The notes beneath the pieces were generated by a model. That model searched no databases. It was not told the DNA's origin and was given only the letters and a program-made list of their open reading frames with translations. Shown here in pieces: positions 35,785 to 44,828 of a stretch of DNA of 55,093 nt. Position 1 is the stretch's first letter. Every line of letters starts with the position of its first letter. The stretch covers positions 1 through 55,093 of the forward strand of contig NZ_JAALDM010000117.1 in the NCBI RefSeq assembly GCF_014144865.1, in the 5' to 3' direction. This DNA is from Dietzia aerolata (GTDB lineage Bacteria; Actinomycetota; Actinomycetes; Mycobacteriales; Mycobacteriaceae). The position numbers and the translations under genes are program-made.

Positions 35785-36444
35785 TTAGTGGCCGCGGCGA
35801 ATCCACTCCTCCAGGTGCGGGGACTCGTCTCCGACCTTGGTGCCGTCACCGTGACCGGTGTGTACCAGGGTCTCGGCGGGCAGGGTGAGGATCCGATCAC
35901 GGATCGAGGTGATGATCGTCGGGAAATCCGAGTACGAACGGCCGGTGGCGCCGGGCCCGCCGGAGAACAGGGTGTCGCCGGAGAACAACACCCCCGCCTC
36001 GGGGACGTGGAACACGCACGAACCCGGCGAGTGCCCGGGAGTGTTCATCACGTCGATACGGGTTCCCGCGATCTCCAACTTCTGCCCGTCCGACAGGTCA
36101 CCGTGCGTGACCTCCGGGTGGGTCTCGTCCCACAGCATCTGATCACCTGGATGCACCAGGATCGGGGCGTCGAGTTTCTCGGAAAGCTCTGGCGCGACCG
36201 TGATGTGGTCATTGTGGGCATGGGAACACAGGATGCCCTTCACCGTGCGTCCTGCCACCGCGTCGATGACGGGCTGGGCGGTGTGGGCGGCATCGATCAC
36301 GAACACCTCGGAGTCGTCACCGAGTATCCAGATGTTGTTGTCCACCTCCCACTCGCCGCCGTCGAGCGCGAAAATTCCGCTGGTGACAACCTTCTCGATA
36401 CGAAGTCCGCCGCTGTATCCGGCGCTGGTGTAGGTCTCGTTCAC
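35785..36444 (-). CDS. MBL-fold hydrolase paired with mycothiol dehydrogenase (putative S-formylmycothiol hydrolase)
   Basis: This is a 219-residue metallo-beta-lactamase-fold enzyme. The metal site is SHAHNDH (HxHxDH, about residues 75-80), followed by [22 protein letters not shown] and HTGHGDGT near the end. Its GTG start overlaps the stop of the upstream S-(hydroxymethyl)mycothiol dehydrogenase gene (GTGA), so the two are co-translated. That pairing, also known as Rv2259-Rv2260 in M. tuberculosis, suggests it hydrolyses the S-formylmycothiol made by the dehydrogenase, completing formaldehyde oxidation. The assignment is from context, not from a substrate-specific motif. Confidence 0.88.
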   Translation of the reverse strand: MNETYTSAGYSGGLRIEKVVTSGIFALDGGEWEVDNNIWILGDDSEVFVIDAAHTAQPVIDAVAGRTVKGILCSHAHNDHITVAPELSEKLDAPILVHPGDQMLWDETHPEVTHGDLSDGQKLEIAGTRIDVMNTPGHSPGSCVFHVPEAGVLFSGDTLFSGGPGATGRSYSDFPTIITSIRDRILTLPAETLVHTGHGDGTKVGDESPHLEEWIRRGH

Positions 36445-37526
36445 AACGTCACCACCGATCGCAGAACAGAGCCTGCCTTCATCGCATCGAAGGCCTGCTC
36501 AACGGCATCGATCCCGATCCGCTCGGACACGAACTTCTCCAACGGGAGCCGGCCCTGCAGGTGCAGGTCGACGAGCATCGGGAAGTCACGCTCCGGCAAA
36601 CAATCGCCGTACCAGGACGACTTGAGCGAACCACCACGACCGAAGAAGTCCAGCAGCGGCAACTCCAGCCGCATCTCCGGCGTCGGAACACCCACCAGAA
36701 CAACCGTGCCCGCAAGATCACGGGCATAGAAGGCCTGCTCGTACGTCTCCGGTCGACCAACCGCATCGATCACCACGTCCGCGCCAAAACCGCCCGTGAG
36801 TTCCTGAATCGCCGCAACGGGGTCGGTGCCCTTCGAATTGACCGTATGGGTGGCACCGAAGTCCTTTGCCCACTCGAGCTTGGTGTCATCGACATCAACG
36901 GCCACGATGGTCGAAGCACCGGCCAGGCGAGCACCGACAATCGCGGCCACACCCACACCACCACACCCGATGACGGCAACGGACTGACCACGGCTCACCC
37001 CACCGGTATTAACGGCCGCGCCGATCCCGGCCATCACCCCACAACCGAGCAGCCCGGCCACAGCCGGATCAGCAGCCGGATCAACCTTGGTGCACTGACC
37101 CTCGTGCACCAGGGTCTTGTCGATGAACGCCCCGATACCCAGCGCCGGCGTCAACTCGGTGCCATCGGTCAGCGTCATCTTCTGAGACGCATTGTGCGTG
37201 GCGAAACAGTACTGCTGCTCCCCCCGCTTGCAGGCGCGGCACTCCCCGCACACCGCACGCCAGTTGAGAACGACGAAATCACCCTCCTCGACATGGGTCA
37301 CCCGCTCACCCACGGTCTCGACGATGCCCGCGGCCTCATGCCCCAGCAGGAACGGGTACTCATCATTGATGCCACCGTCCCGATAGGCCAGATCGGTATG
37401 ACAGACACCGCACGCCTGCACGCGGACGATGACATCGTTAGGTCCGGGATCAGGGACCACGACGTCGACCAACTCGACCCCGGCCCCCTTGCTTCGGGCG
37501 ATAACGCCCTTGACGGTCTGCGACAT
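36441..37526 (-). CDS. mscR: S-(hydroxymethyl)mycothiol dehydrogenase
   Basis: This is a zinc alcohol dehydrogenase of 361 residues that oxidises the formaldehyde-mycothiol adduct with NAD. The catalytic zinc ligands are in QACGVCHTD and LGHEAAG, with a structural zinc in [15 protein letters not shown]. The Rossmann motif is [10 protein letters not shown] (about 193-202), with [15 protein letters not shown] upstream. This closely follows mycobacterial and Rhodococcus MscR/AdhE2. The open frame starts 33 nt earlier, but [11 protein letters not shown] is the family start, with GGAGAGG upstream. The downstream MBL enzyme overlaps its stop. Presence of mscR implies the organism makes mycothiol. 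Confidence 0.93.
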   Translation of the reverse strand: MSQTVKGVIARSKGAGVELVDVVVPDPGPNDVIVRVQACGVCHTDLAYRDGGINDEYPFLLGHEAAGIVETVGERVTHVEEGDFVVLNWRAVCGECRACKRGEQQYCFATHNASQKMTLTDGTELTPALGIGAFIDKTLVHEGQCTKVDPAADPAVAGLLGCGVMAGIGAAVNTGGVSRGQSVAVIGCGGVGVAAIVGARLAGASTIVAVDVDDTKLEWAKDFGATHTVNSKGTDPVAAIQELTGGFGADVVIDAVGRPETYEQAFYARDLAGTVVLVGVPTPEMRLELPLLDFFGRGGSLKSSWYGDCLPERDFPMLVDLHLQGRLPLEKFVSERIGIDAVEQAFDAMKAGSVLRSVVTL

Positions 37527-37603
37527 TGATCGCCTCTCCGCTAGATCTGATTGCTCCACCCCACTGTGTCAGAAAGCCCCGACGCACGACGTGACAACGA
37601 GTT

Positions 37604-37637
37604 CGCGCCCCACCTCCCTGGTGGGAGATGGGGCGCG
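37604..37637 (-). terminator. Hairpin downstream of the M23 peptidase gene
   Basis: CGCGCCCCACCTCCC and GGGAGATGGGGCGCG pair with a single mismatch around TGGT. It lies 60 nt beyond the peptidase stop and about 80 nt upstream of mscR. No T-run follows, so activity is less certain. The 170-nt gap holds no gene. Confidence 0.5.
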
Positions 37638-37696
37638 AGAGAGATCTCTGAGACCGGGCTCGTCAATGCGAGCCGGGGGCTATGTGTACCCGTCTA

Positions 37697-38425
37697 TCAG
37701 ACGACTACACCGTTGGAGCGAAGCCACGGCACCGGGTCGATCCACTGGCCGGCCGCGTTGCGCACGCCGAAGTGAAGGTGCGGGCCGGTCGAGTAGCCGC
37801 GGTTACCGACGGTGCCGATGACCTGACCGGCGTTGACGCGCTGTCCGACCGAGACGTAGTTGGCGTCGTTGTGGCCGTACTCGAGCAGCTCACCGTCATC
37901 AGTCTGGATTCGGATCCACAGCCCGTACCCGGAGGCGGGGCCCGCGGCGACGACCTTGCCGGACTTCGCTGCGTACATCGGGGTTCCGACGGGCGCTCCG
38001 AAGTCGGTGCCGTTGTGGAAGGTACCCCAGCGCGGTCCGAAGCCCGAGGTGATGGGGCCGTGAGTGGGTGCGTGTGCGCCGCCGACACCCGGGATGCCGA
38101 GCGAGCCGAGCATCGACGGATCGATCGCGAAGTCGTTCGCGTAATCGCGCAGCTGCTGGTCGGTCAGTCCGATGCCCTGCACGACGCCCTGGGCCATCTC
38201 GGCGAGCTGGTCAGGGTTGACCTCGGCCGACTGGGCGGAAGCGGCGGGGGCGGCCGCCATGGCAACGCCACCGGAGAGTGCGGCGCCGGCAACGGCACCC
38301 GCGACGAGACGGCCCATCCGGGCCGAGGAGCGAACTGCACGGTGACGGCCGGCGGCCGAGGCGGAGCCGTCAACGCCGAGACGGTCGGCAAGCTCAGCGA
38401 AGGTGATACGAGTGGCGTCGGTCAT
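37697..38425 (-). CDS. Secreted M23 family metallopeptidase
   Basis: The 242-residue product has a hydrophilic start (MTDATRITFAELADRLG), then a signal segment (GRLVAGAVAGAALSGGVAMAAAPAASA, about 37-63) that should export it. A helical linker precedes the LytM/M23 domain: HNGTDFGAPVG (zinc His and Asp, about residues 134-139) and HLHFGVR (about 219-225). Such enzymes cut peptidoglycan cross-links or activate amidases. The N-terminal cytosolic stretch is unusual; it may delay export or indicate a start further downstream. The -10 TATAGT and a leader of about 75 nt precede the ATG. No c-di-AMP riboswitch is recognisable. Confidence 0.88.
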   Translation of the reverse strand: MTDATRITFAELADRLGVDGSASAAGRHRAVRSSARMGRLVAGAVAGAALSGGVAMAAAPAASAQSAEVNPDQLAEMAQGVVQGIGLTDQQLRDYANDFAIDPSMLGSLGIPGVGGAHAPTHGPITSGFGPRWGTFHNGTDFGAPVGTPMYAAKSGKVVAAGPASGYGLWIRIQTDDGELLEYGHNDANYVSVGQRVNAGQVIGTVGNRGYSTGPHLHFGVRNAAGQWIDPVPWLRSNGVVV

Positions 38426-38504
38426 CAGGAGAACCTCAAAGTCTGTTCCGGGGTAAAGCAGTGGGCCGACCGGCTTCCCCGGTGGCCTCCAAGAAGGTAA
38501 CAGA

Positions 38505-38510
38505 ACTATA
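38505..38510 (-). promoter_or_regulatory. Predicted -10 box of the M23 peptidase gene
   Basis: On the minus strand TATAGT lies about 80 nt upstream of the ATG at 38425, preceded by a T-rich stretch. The leader contains a GGAGGCCACCGGGG... segment that can fold with downstream CCCCGG; I could not match it to a known riboswitch. Confidence 0.4.
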
Positions 38511-38548
38511 TCGACGCTGTCACGCCCAAAAAACAAACTGGTACAAAA

Positions 38549-38577
38549 ACGCCGGTCAGCGGGGTGCTGACCGGCGT
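38549..38577 (-). terminator. Rho-independent terminator of pyk
   Basis: On the minus strand ACGCCGGTCAGC pairs with GCTGACCGGCGT, followed by TTTTT. This is the clearest intrinsic terminator in the window, 25 nt after the pyk stop. Confidence 0.88.
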
Positions 38578-38601
38578 CTTCGAGACGTTATCTGGCAGTG
38601 A

Positions 38602-40020
38602 TCAGTGGTCGGCTTCGCCCATCCGATGCACGAGGATGAAGTTGGTCGAGCCCTCGACGCCCGGGACGTTGCCGGCGACGAGCACGATCAGATCGTCCTC
38701 GTTATATCCCTCGAGTGGGAGCAGCATCTCGTCGGTGACCTTGACGACCTCGGCGGTGTCATTGATCCGGTCCGTCAGGAATGTCTCCGTTCCCCACGTG
38801 AGGGCGAGCTGACTACGAATCCTGGGGTCGCTGGTGACGGCGATCAGCGGAAGGTGGCTGTGCAGGCGTGCCAGTCGGCGCACGGTGTCGCCGGTCGAGG
38901 TGACCGCGACGAGCGCCTTGGCTCCCAGCCGCTCCCCGATCTCGCGGGCCGAGTAGGAGATCACCCCTCGCTTCGTGCGCGGGATATGAACCAGATCCGG
39001 CGCCGCGGTGGAATCCGTCTCCACCGCGAGCGCGATGGACGACATGGTCCGGACCGCCTCGATCGGATACTTGCCCACGGAGGTCTCACCGGACAGCATC
39101 ACCGCGTCTGCACCGTCGAGCACCGCATTGGCCACGTCCGAGGCCTCGGCACGCGTCGGACGAGAGTTTCCGATCATCGATTCGAGCATCTGCGTTGCGA
39201 CGATTACCGGCTTGGCGTTCTCGCGAGCGATCTGGACGGCCCGCTTCTGGACCAGCGGGACCTCCTGCAACGGCAGTTCCACACCGAGGTCACCGCGGGC
39301 CACCATCACCGCGTCGAAGGCGAGCACGATCGACTCGAGGTTCTTGATGGCCTCCGGCTTCTCGAGCTTGGCGATGACCGGCACATGGATACCGACCTCG
39401 TCCATGATCTCGTGCACCAGGTCGACGTCCGCCGGCGAACGGACGAACGACAGGGCGATGAAGTCCACCCCGAGCTTGAGCGCGAAACGCAGATCGGCGA
39501 CGTCCTTCTCGCTCAGGGCCGGCACGGACACGTTCATCCCGGGCAGCGAGACGCCCTTGTTGTTGGAGACCTTGCCTCCCTCGGTGACGAGGCAGTGCAC
39601 ATCCGGTCCCTCGACGTTCTCGACCGTCAGACCGATATTGCCGTCATCCACGAGCAGGCGGTCGCCGGGGCGGGCGTCATTCGCCAGGTCCTTGTAGGTG
39701 GTGGAGACACGGTTCTTGGTGCCTTCGACATCGTCGACGGTGATGACCACCCGGTCACCTTCAGCCCAGACGTGGCTGCCCTCGATGAAGCGACCGAGCC
39801 GGATCTTCGGCCCCTGGAGGTCGGCCAGCACACCCACGGCGCGGCCGGACTCATCCGAGGCCTGGCGGACCCAGCGATAGTTCGCCTCATGATCAGCGTG
39901 CTCGCCATGGCTGAAATTGAGTCTTGCGACGTCCATTCCGGCGTCGACGAGTTCACGTATGCCGGCTTCGGAGGCGACGGCGGGACCCAGGGTGCAGACG
40001 ATCTTCGTACGACGGTTCAC
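38602..40020 (-). CDS. pyk: Pyruvate kinase
   Basis: This 472-residue glycolytic enzyme converts phosphoenolpyruvate and ADP to pyruvate and ATP. Landmarks are KIVCTLGPA at the start, MDVARLNFSHG, LADLQGPKIRLG, the GDxxLVDDGNI loop of the B domain, ALSFVRSPADV, IAKLEKPEAI, VMVARGDLGVELPL (metal/substrate site), QMLESMI, RAEASDVANAVLDGADAVMLSGETSVGKYP and the C-terminal GTETFLT. GTG 40020 opens the conserved N-terminus (NRRTKIVC) and has TAGATT 7 nt upstream, with no strong Shine-Dalgarno. It lies just after lgt, in the same order as M. tuberculosis trpA-lgt...pykA. Confidence 0.97.
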   Translation of the reverse strand: MNRRTKIVCTLGPAVASEAGIRELVDAGMDVARLNFSHGEHADHEANYRWVRQASDESGRAVGVLADLQGPKIRLGRFIEGSHVWAEGDRVVITVDDVEGTKNRVSTTYKDLANDARPGDRLLVDDGNIGLTVENVEGPDVHCLVTEGGKVSNNKGVSLPGMNVSVPALSEKDVADLRFALKLGVDFIALSFVRSPADVDLVHEIMDEVGIHVPVIAKLEKPEAIKNLESIVLAFDAVMVARGDLGVELPLQEVPLVQKRAVQIARENAKPVIVATQMLESMIGNSRPTRAEASDVANAVLDGADAVMLSGETSVGKYPIEAVRTMSSIALAVETDSTAAPDLVHIPRTKRGVISYSAREIGERLGAKALVAVTSTGDTVRRLARLHSHLPLIAVTSDPRIRSQLALTWGTETFLTDRINDTAEVVKVTDEMLLPLEGYNEDDLIVLVAGNVPGVEGSTNFILVHRMGEADH

Positions 40021-40027
40021 TCCAACC

Positions 40028-40033
40028 AATCTA
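40028..40033 (-). promoter_or_regulatory. pyk: Predicted -10 box of pyk (leaderless)
   Basis: On the minus strand TAGATT is followed by 7 nt and the GTG at 40020. Confidence 0.45.
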
Positions 40034-40080
40034 GTCCTCCTGACCGGACTGCCGGTGAACCGGACGTCAACGACCGGCCA

Positions 40081-40122
40081 ACGGGGGTGCCTGGCCCGGC
40101 GGTTCGGGCCGGGCACGCCCCG
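40081..40122 (-). terminator. Terminator at the end of the his-trp-lgt block
   Basis: GTGCCTGGCCCG and CGGGCCGGGCAC form a 12-bp stem with one wobble, extended outward by ACGGGG/CCCCGT. It starts about 11 nt after the lgt stop and before the pyk promoter. No T-run follows. Confidence 0.6.
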
Positions 40123-40132
40123 TCAATGTCGG

Positions 40133-41119
40133 CTAATCGGAGCTTTCGGAGGCCGAGTTCCTGCCGGGTGCGCCGGAGGTGTCGGTGCCGGTCTCGTCGG
40201 TGTCAGTGGCGGCGGCACCGGTGGCGGTGTCCGATGCAGCGGTGTCGTCGGGATCGGCGGAATCCCGCCCGGGGTCACCCGCGGCCCGCAGTTCCGACGG
40301 ATCCTCGCGGCCCTTGCGAACGCGCACGAAGTAGATCAGCGCCGCGATCATGACGACCACCGCGACGATGGTGTTGATGCGTAGCCCGAACACCAGGGTC
40401 GCCTCGTCGGCGCGCAGCAACTCCACCCAGAAACGGCCGAAGCAGTACAGGGCCACGTACAACGCGAACACGCGGCCGTGGCCGAGCCGGAACTTCCGGT
40501 CGACGATCACCAGGACGATCGCGACGAGGACGTTCCACAGCAGCTCATAGAGGAACGTGGGATGAACGGTCGCCAGTACCTGTCCCGTGGACCGCCCGAG
40601 GGTCTGTGAGTAGCCGTAGACCTCGTCGTAGCGCTGATAGATCTCCAGGGCCCACGGGACGTCGGTCTCCCGGCCGTACAGCTCCTGGTTGAAGTAGTTG
40701 CCGAGGCGGCCGATCCCCTGCGCGAGGACGATGCCCGGTGCCACCGAGTCGCCGAACGCACCGAGGGCACGGATGCCCTGCTGTCGCAGGCCGATGTAGG
40801 CGCCCAGTGCACCGAATGCGACGGCGCCCCAGATCCCGAGTCCGCCGTCCCAGATCTTGAAGGCGTCGACGGGGTTCTTGCCGTCACCGAAGTAGCGGTA
40901 CCAGTCCGTGGCGACGTGGTAGATGCGGCCGCCGATGAGGCCGAACGGGATGGCCCACAGGGCGGTGTCGATGACAACGCCGGCCTTACCTCCACGAGCC
41001 ACCCAGCGTTTTTCTCCCCACCAGATCGCCACGACGATCCCGAGGATGATCCACAGCGCGTAGGCGCGGATCGGCAGTGGCCCGAGCTCCCAGACGCCCT
41101 GGGGAGGACTGGGGATCAT
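40133..41119 (-). CDS. lgt: Prolipoprotein diacylglyceryl transferase
   Basis: Lgt is the membrane enzyme that moves a diacylglyceryl group onto the lipobox cysteine of lipoproteins. The 328-residue product has about seven membrane segments, the Lgt signature [17 protein letters not shown] (about 140-156), a conserved [10 protein letters not shown] start and [11 protein letters not shown]. The last 60 residues form a disordered Asp/Thr/Ala/Glu-rich tail, common in actinobacterial Lgt. The ATG overlaps trpA (ATGA), so it is the last gene of the his-trp run. It would modify the lipoproteins encoded at 17415 and 31001 in this window. Confidence 0.95.
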   Translation of the reverse strand: MIPSPPQGVWELGPLPIRAYALWIILGIVVAIWWGEKRWVARGGKAGVVIDTALWAIPFGLIGGRIYHVATDWYRYFGDGKNPVDAFKIWDGGLGIWGAVAFGALGAYIGLRQQGIRALGAFGDSVAPGIVLAQGIGRLGNYFNQELYGRETDVPWALEIYQRYDEVYGYSQTLGRSTGQVLATVHPTFLYELLWNVLVAIVLVIVDRKFRLGHGRVFALYVALYCFGRFWVELLRADEATLVFGLRINTIVAVVVMIAALIYFVRVRKGREDPSELRAAGDPGRDSADPDDTAASDTATGAAATDTDETGTDTSGAPGRNSASESSD

Positions 41120-41907
41120 GACGCGCTCCCGGGACGCCGCACGCCCTCGGCGAGCTCCGCCGTGAGCCGACCCAACTCGTCGAGCCCCTCGGTCGCGGCG
41201 GTGATGAGCGCGGAGCCGACGATCACGCCGTCGGCATACGAGGCGATCTCCGCGGCCTGATCCCCACTGCGCACTCCCAGCCCGACGCCGCACGCCAGGT
41301 CGGAGACCTCGCGGACCCGGGCGGTGAGGACACGCGGCGCGTCGGTGACGACGTCACGGGCGCCGGTCACGCCCATGACCGCCTGGACGTAGACGAACCC
41401 GCCGGTCTGGGCCAACGTCGAGGCGAGGCGTTCCGGCGTGGACGACGGCGCGACCAGGAACACCCGGTCGACCCCGTGCTCGTCGGTGGCCGCGATCCAC
41501 TCGTCGGCCTCTTCCGGGATGAGGTCCGGGGTGATGACCCCGGCCCCGCCTGCTGCGGCGAAGTCGGCGGCGAACCGCTCTACCCCGTACTGCAGGATCG
41601 GATTCCAGTAGCTCATGATCGCGGGCACGGCGCCGGCCTCGGCAACGGCCCGGACGACCTCGAAGACGTCGGCGACACGGAAACCCGCCTCGAGAGCGGT
41701 GTTCGCGGCCGCCTGGATGGTGGGTCCGTCCATCATCGGGTCGGAGTACGGGATCCCCACCTCGACCACATCGCATCCGTTGGCGACCATCGTCCGGACG
41801 GCCTCGACCGAGCCCTCCAGGGTCGGGAAGCCGGCCGGGTAGTAGCCGATGAGCGCTGCCCGCCCCTCGGCCCGACACTTCTCGAACACGTCACTGAGAA
41901 CGCTCAT
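41116..41907 (-). CDS. trpA: Tryptophan synthase alpha subunit
   Basis: The 263-residue TIM barrel cleaves indole-3-glycerol phosphate to indole, which is channelled to TrpB. Landmarks are [29 protein letters not shown] (catalytic Glu and Asp), [13 protein letters not shown] and the phosphate-binding [12 protein letters not shown]. The ATG overlaps the trpB stop (ATGA). Length is normal. Confidence 0.97.
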   Translation of the reverse strand: MSVLSDVFEKCRAEGRAALIGYYPAGFPTLEGSVEAVRTMVANGCDVVEVGIPYSDPMMDGPTIQAAANTALEAGFRVADVFEVVRAVAEAGAVPAIMSYWNPILQYGVERFAADFAAAGGAGVITPDLIPEEADEWIAATDEHGVDRVFLVAPSSTPERLASTLAQTGGFVYVQAVMGVTGARDVVTDAPRVLTARVREVSDLACGVGLGVRSGDQAAEIASYADGVIVGSALITAATEGLDELGRLTAELAEGVRRPGSAS

Positions 41908-43232
41908 CCCTCGACTCCCCCGTCTGCGTAGGCACCCTCGCCGTCGTCGTCGCCCCTATTGGCATCAACCCCCGCCTCGGGCGGGGCACCCCCGCCCAAC
42001 AGGCCAAACCACCTGGCGGCGGTGTCAACGTCCTTGTCACCTCGGCCGGACACATTCACCAGGATCATTCCGACCCCCTCGGCGGCGAGCTTCGCGGCGC
42101 CGGCGATCGCGTGTGCCGACTCGATGGCCGGGATGATCCCCTCGGTGCGGCAGAGCTGCGCGAAGGCGTCCATGGCCTCGGAATCGGTGACCGGACGGTA
42201 CTCCGCGCGGCCGATCTCCGAGAGGTAGGAGTGCTCCGGCCCGACCCCCGGGTAGTCCAACCCCGCGGAGATGGAATGGGACTCGATGGTCTGGCCGTCG
42301 GAGTCCTGCATGAGGTGCGCGTACGAGCCCTGGAACACGCCGGGTCGACCGGCGTTGACGGTGGCCGCAGTCCGGCCAGACTCGACCCCGTCTCCCCCGG
42401 CCTCGCAGCCGACGAGCCGCACCGACTCGTCGTCGAGGAAAGGATGGAACAGCCCGATCGCGTTGGACCCGCCGCCGACACAGGCGACCGCCGCGTCCGG
42501 TAGGCGCCCGGCCTGCTCGAGGATCTGCGAGCGCGCCTCGGCGCCAACGATCCGCTGGAAGTCGCGGACCATCGCCGGGAACGGGTGCGGCCCGGCCGCG
42601 GTCCCGAACGCGTAATAGGTGTCATCGGCCCGCGAGACCCAGTCCCGCATGGCCTCGTTGATCGCGTCCTTGAGAGTGGCCGAACCGATCTCCACGGCCT
42701 CCACCTCCGCGCCGAGCAGTCGCATCCGGGCCACGTTCAGCGCCTGGCGACGGACGTCGACCGCGCCCATGAACACCTTGCACTCCAGGCCCAGCAGCGC
42801 ACACGCCGTCGCTGTGGCCACCCCGTGTTGGCCGGCACCGGTCTCCGCTATGACACGGGACTTGCCCATCCGCTTGGCGAGCAGTGCCTGGCCGAGCACG
42901 TTGTTGATCTTGTGCGAGCCCGTGTGGTTGAGGTCCTCGCGCTTGAGGAACACCCGGGCACCAATCTCGGCGCCGAACCGCTCGGCCTCATACAGCGGCG
43001 ACGGCCTACCCGAATAGTGGCGCTGGAGCCGGTCCAACTCTGCGAGGAACTCCTCGTCGACGCGTGCCTTGGCGTACGCGTCCGTCACCTCGTCGACCAC
43101 CGCCATGAGCGCCTCGGGGACGTATCGACCGCCGAACAACCCCCAGTGCCCCTTGTCATCGGGCTCATTGCCGGTGGGGGTCCGCAGGACGTCCCCCATC
43201 GTGGGAATCGGTGGCAGATCGTTGGAAGTCAC
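41904..43232 (-). CDS. trpB: Tryptophan synthase beta subunit
   Basis: TrpB is the PLP enzyme that joins indole and serine. The 442-residue product contains [16 protein letters not shown], the PLP lysine in [10 protein letters not shown] (about residue 104), [23 protein letters not shown] (PLP phosphate loop), CEAGGDGV and [10 protein letters not shown] glycine/acidic tail of about 30 residues follows the core. GTG 43232 gives the family start; its GGGAG lies unusually close (3 nt). An upstream start at 43301 would overlap trpC by 35 nt and is less likely. Confidence 0.95.
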   Translation of the reverse strand: MTSNDLPPIPTMGDVLRTPTGNEPDDKGHWGLFGGRYVPEALMAVVDEVTDAYAKARVDEEFLAELDRLQRHYSGRPSPLYEAERFGAEIGARVFLKREDLNHTGSHKINNVLGQALLAKRMGKSRVIAETGAGQHGVATATACALLGLECKVFMGAVDVRRQALNVARMRLLGAEVEAVEIGSATLKDAINEAMRDWVSRADDTYYAFGTAAGPHPFPAMVRDFQRIVGAEARSQILEQAGRLPDAAVACVGGGSNAIGLFHPFLDDESVRLVGCEAGGDGVESGRTAATVNAGRPGVFQGSYAHLMQDSDGQTIESHSISAGLDYPGVGPEHSYLSEIGRAEYRPVTDSEAMDAFAQLCRTEGIIPAIESAHAIAGAAKLAAEGVGMILVNVSGRGDKDVDTAARWFGLLGGGAPPEAGVDANRGDDDGEGAYADGGVEG

Positions 43233-43266
43233 ATCTCCCAGTCTGCCGGAAGCGCGAAGCCGGGGA

Positions 43267-44079
43267 CTAGCGGGGTCCCTGCGGGCAGGACGGGTGTGCA
43301 CCCGCCGTGGCCAGCGCGTTACACGCGGCGCGCGGATCGCCCTGTGTCACCAGTCCCTCACCGACGAGGACGGCGTCCGCGCCCACACTGGCGTACGCGA
43401 GCAGATCGGACGCGTCGCGGACACCGGACTCGGCGATCTTCACCACATCCGACGGCAGGCCGGGCGCGATGCGGGAGAAGACGTTCCGGTCCACTTCGAG
43501 AGTCTTGAGGTTGCGGGCGTTGACGCCGATGACGGTCGCACCGGCCTCCAGGGCACGGTCCGCCTCCTCCTCGGTGTGCACCTCGACCAGAGCTGTCATC
43601 CCCAGCGACTCGGTGCGGTCGAGCAGCGACACCAGGGCCTCCTGCTCCAGCGCGGCCACGATCAGCAGGACGAGGTCCGCTCCGTGGGCTCGGGCCTCGT
43701 GGATCTGGTACGGACCGACCACGAAGTCCTTTCGCAATACAGGAATGTCTACGGCGCGACGCACCGAATCGAGATCTGCCAGGCTGCCGTTGAAGCGACG
43801 CTCCTCGGTCAGGCAGGATATGATCCGTGCTCCGCCGTCCTCATACATCCGTGCCAGGTCCGCAGGATCCGGGATATCGGCCAACTGCCCCTTGGACGGG
43901 CTCGCACGCTTGACCTCTGCGATGACACCCACACCGGGTTCACGCAGTACCTTGAGCGCGTCACGTGGCGGCGGGGCGGACTTGGCCGCCTTCTTCACCG
44001 ACTGCAGGTCGAGAACCGCCTCGCGGGCCGCGACGTCTTCGCGGACCCCGTCGAGAATCGAGTCGAGCACGGTGCCCAC
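43267..44079 (-). CDS. trpC: Indole-3-glycerol phosphate synthase
   Basis: The 270-residue TIM barrel closes the indole ring from CdRP. Landmarks are [31 protein letters not shown] (catalytic Lys), [45 protein letters not shown] and [14 protein letters not shown] 44079 was chosen because GGGAGG lies 5 nt upstream and the protein start matches mycobacterial TrpC; the longer frame from 44130 adds an unrelated leader. A 99-nt gap separates it from the upstream membrane-protein gene and may carry an internal promoter. It is monofunctional; no TrpF domain is fused. Confidence 0.96.
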   Translation of the reverse strand: MGTVLDSILDGVREDVAAREAVLDLQSVKKAAKSAPPPRDALKVLREPGVGVIAEVKRASPSKGQLADIPDPADLARMYEDGGARIISCLTEERRFNGSLADLDSVRRAVDIPVLRKDFVVGPYQIHEARAHGADLVLLIVAALEQEALVSLLDRTESLGMTALVEVHTEEEADRALEAGATVIGVNARNLKTLEVDRNVFSRIAPGLPSDVVKIAESGVRDASDLLAYASVGADAVLVGEGLVTQGDPRAACNALATAGAHPSCPQGPR

Positions 44080-44126
44080 CGTGACCTCCCTCAGCAGAGT
44101 TGGCGGAAAAAGTGTGATCGAGATCA

Positions 44127-44156
44127 ACAATAGAGGGCCGCAGCGGCGTTCCCGAA
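44127..44156 (-). promoter_or_regulatory. Possible internal promoter ahead of trpC
   Basis: On the minus strand TTCGGG (44156-44151) and TATTGT (44132-44127) are 18 nt apart, in the only sizeable gap of the his-trp run. Transcription would start about 40 nt before trpC. Confidence 0.3.
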
Positions 44157-44178
44157 TCGGGGACTCCTGTTGCGGAAG

Positions 44179-44826
44179 TCACACTGTCGGATCGTTCCCT
44201 TCATCGAGGTCTTGCCACAGGTCACGACCGGAATCCGGGTCACGCTCGACAGCTGTAGCGGCCTCCTCACGTCGGACGGCCGGCGTCACGTACCGGTCAT
44301 CGCGGCGAACGGCACGCGATGGGCGGACCATCACCACGACACCGGCGGCGAGCAACGCCAGTGCTCCCACTCCGGTGACCGCCGGGCCGGCCGAACTGGT
44401 GGAGATCTCCGTGATCTGAGACCACTCCGGGATCGCCGCCGAGCCCTCGGCCCCCGGGCCCGCATTGGTCCGGGCCGGGCCCTCACTACTGGTGATCACC
44501 GAGTGCACGCGGTCAGCGTCGACACTGCCGACAGCGGACCACACAAGTGCCCCGGCTGCCACCCCGAGGAGGGCGATGACCGCCCCGATCACCCGAGCAC
44601 CCACGCCCCTGACGAGCGCCACGGCCAAGATCGCCGCCACGGCACCGAGCGCAAGTGGCATCAACGCCGGCTGCCAATCGCTGCCGTTGAGCGTGCGTGC
44701 GACCTCTCCCGATTGATCGTTGAAGGCCACCACCTCGAGCCACGTCATCCGGGACGCCAGCCACAGCAGAGCCGCGCCGACGAGCAGCAGGACGACGGGG
44801 ACCATGAGTCGGGAGCGCTGATTCAC
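44179..44826 (-). CDS. Trp operon-associated membrane protein (TIGR02234-like)
   Basis: The 215-residue membrane protein has four predicted membrane segments (about 7-27, 54-73, 80-101 and 148-166), with a hydrophilic extracytoplasmic or cytoplasmic loop between the third and fourth. The C-terminus is charged and ends in an acidic run (DLWQDLDEGND). It starts with GTG 2 nt after trpE. A membrane protein of this type is regularly found between trpE and trpC in mycobacteria and relatives; its role (transport or assembly) is unknown. Confidence 0.88.
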   Translation of the reverse strand: MNQRSRLMVPVVLLLVGAALLWLASRMTWLEVVAFNDQSGEVARTLNGSDWQPALMPLALGAVAAILAVALVRGVGARVIGAVIALLGVAAGALVWSAVGSVDADRVHSVITSSEGPARTNAGPGAEGSAAIPEWSQITEISTSSAGPAVTGVGALALLAAGVVVMVRPSRAVRRDDRYVTPAVRREEAATAVERDPDSGRDLWQDLDEGNDPTV

Positions 44827-44828
44827 CG

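Noticed and set aside
38426-38548. c-di-AMP (ydaO) riboswitch upstream of the M23 peptidase
   Set aside because: Such riboswitches precede many actinobacterial wall hydrolases, but the leader is too short and lacks the conserved core.
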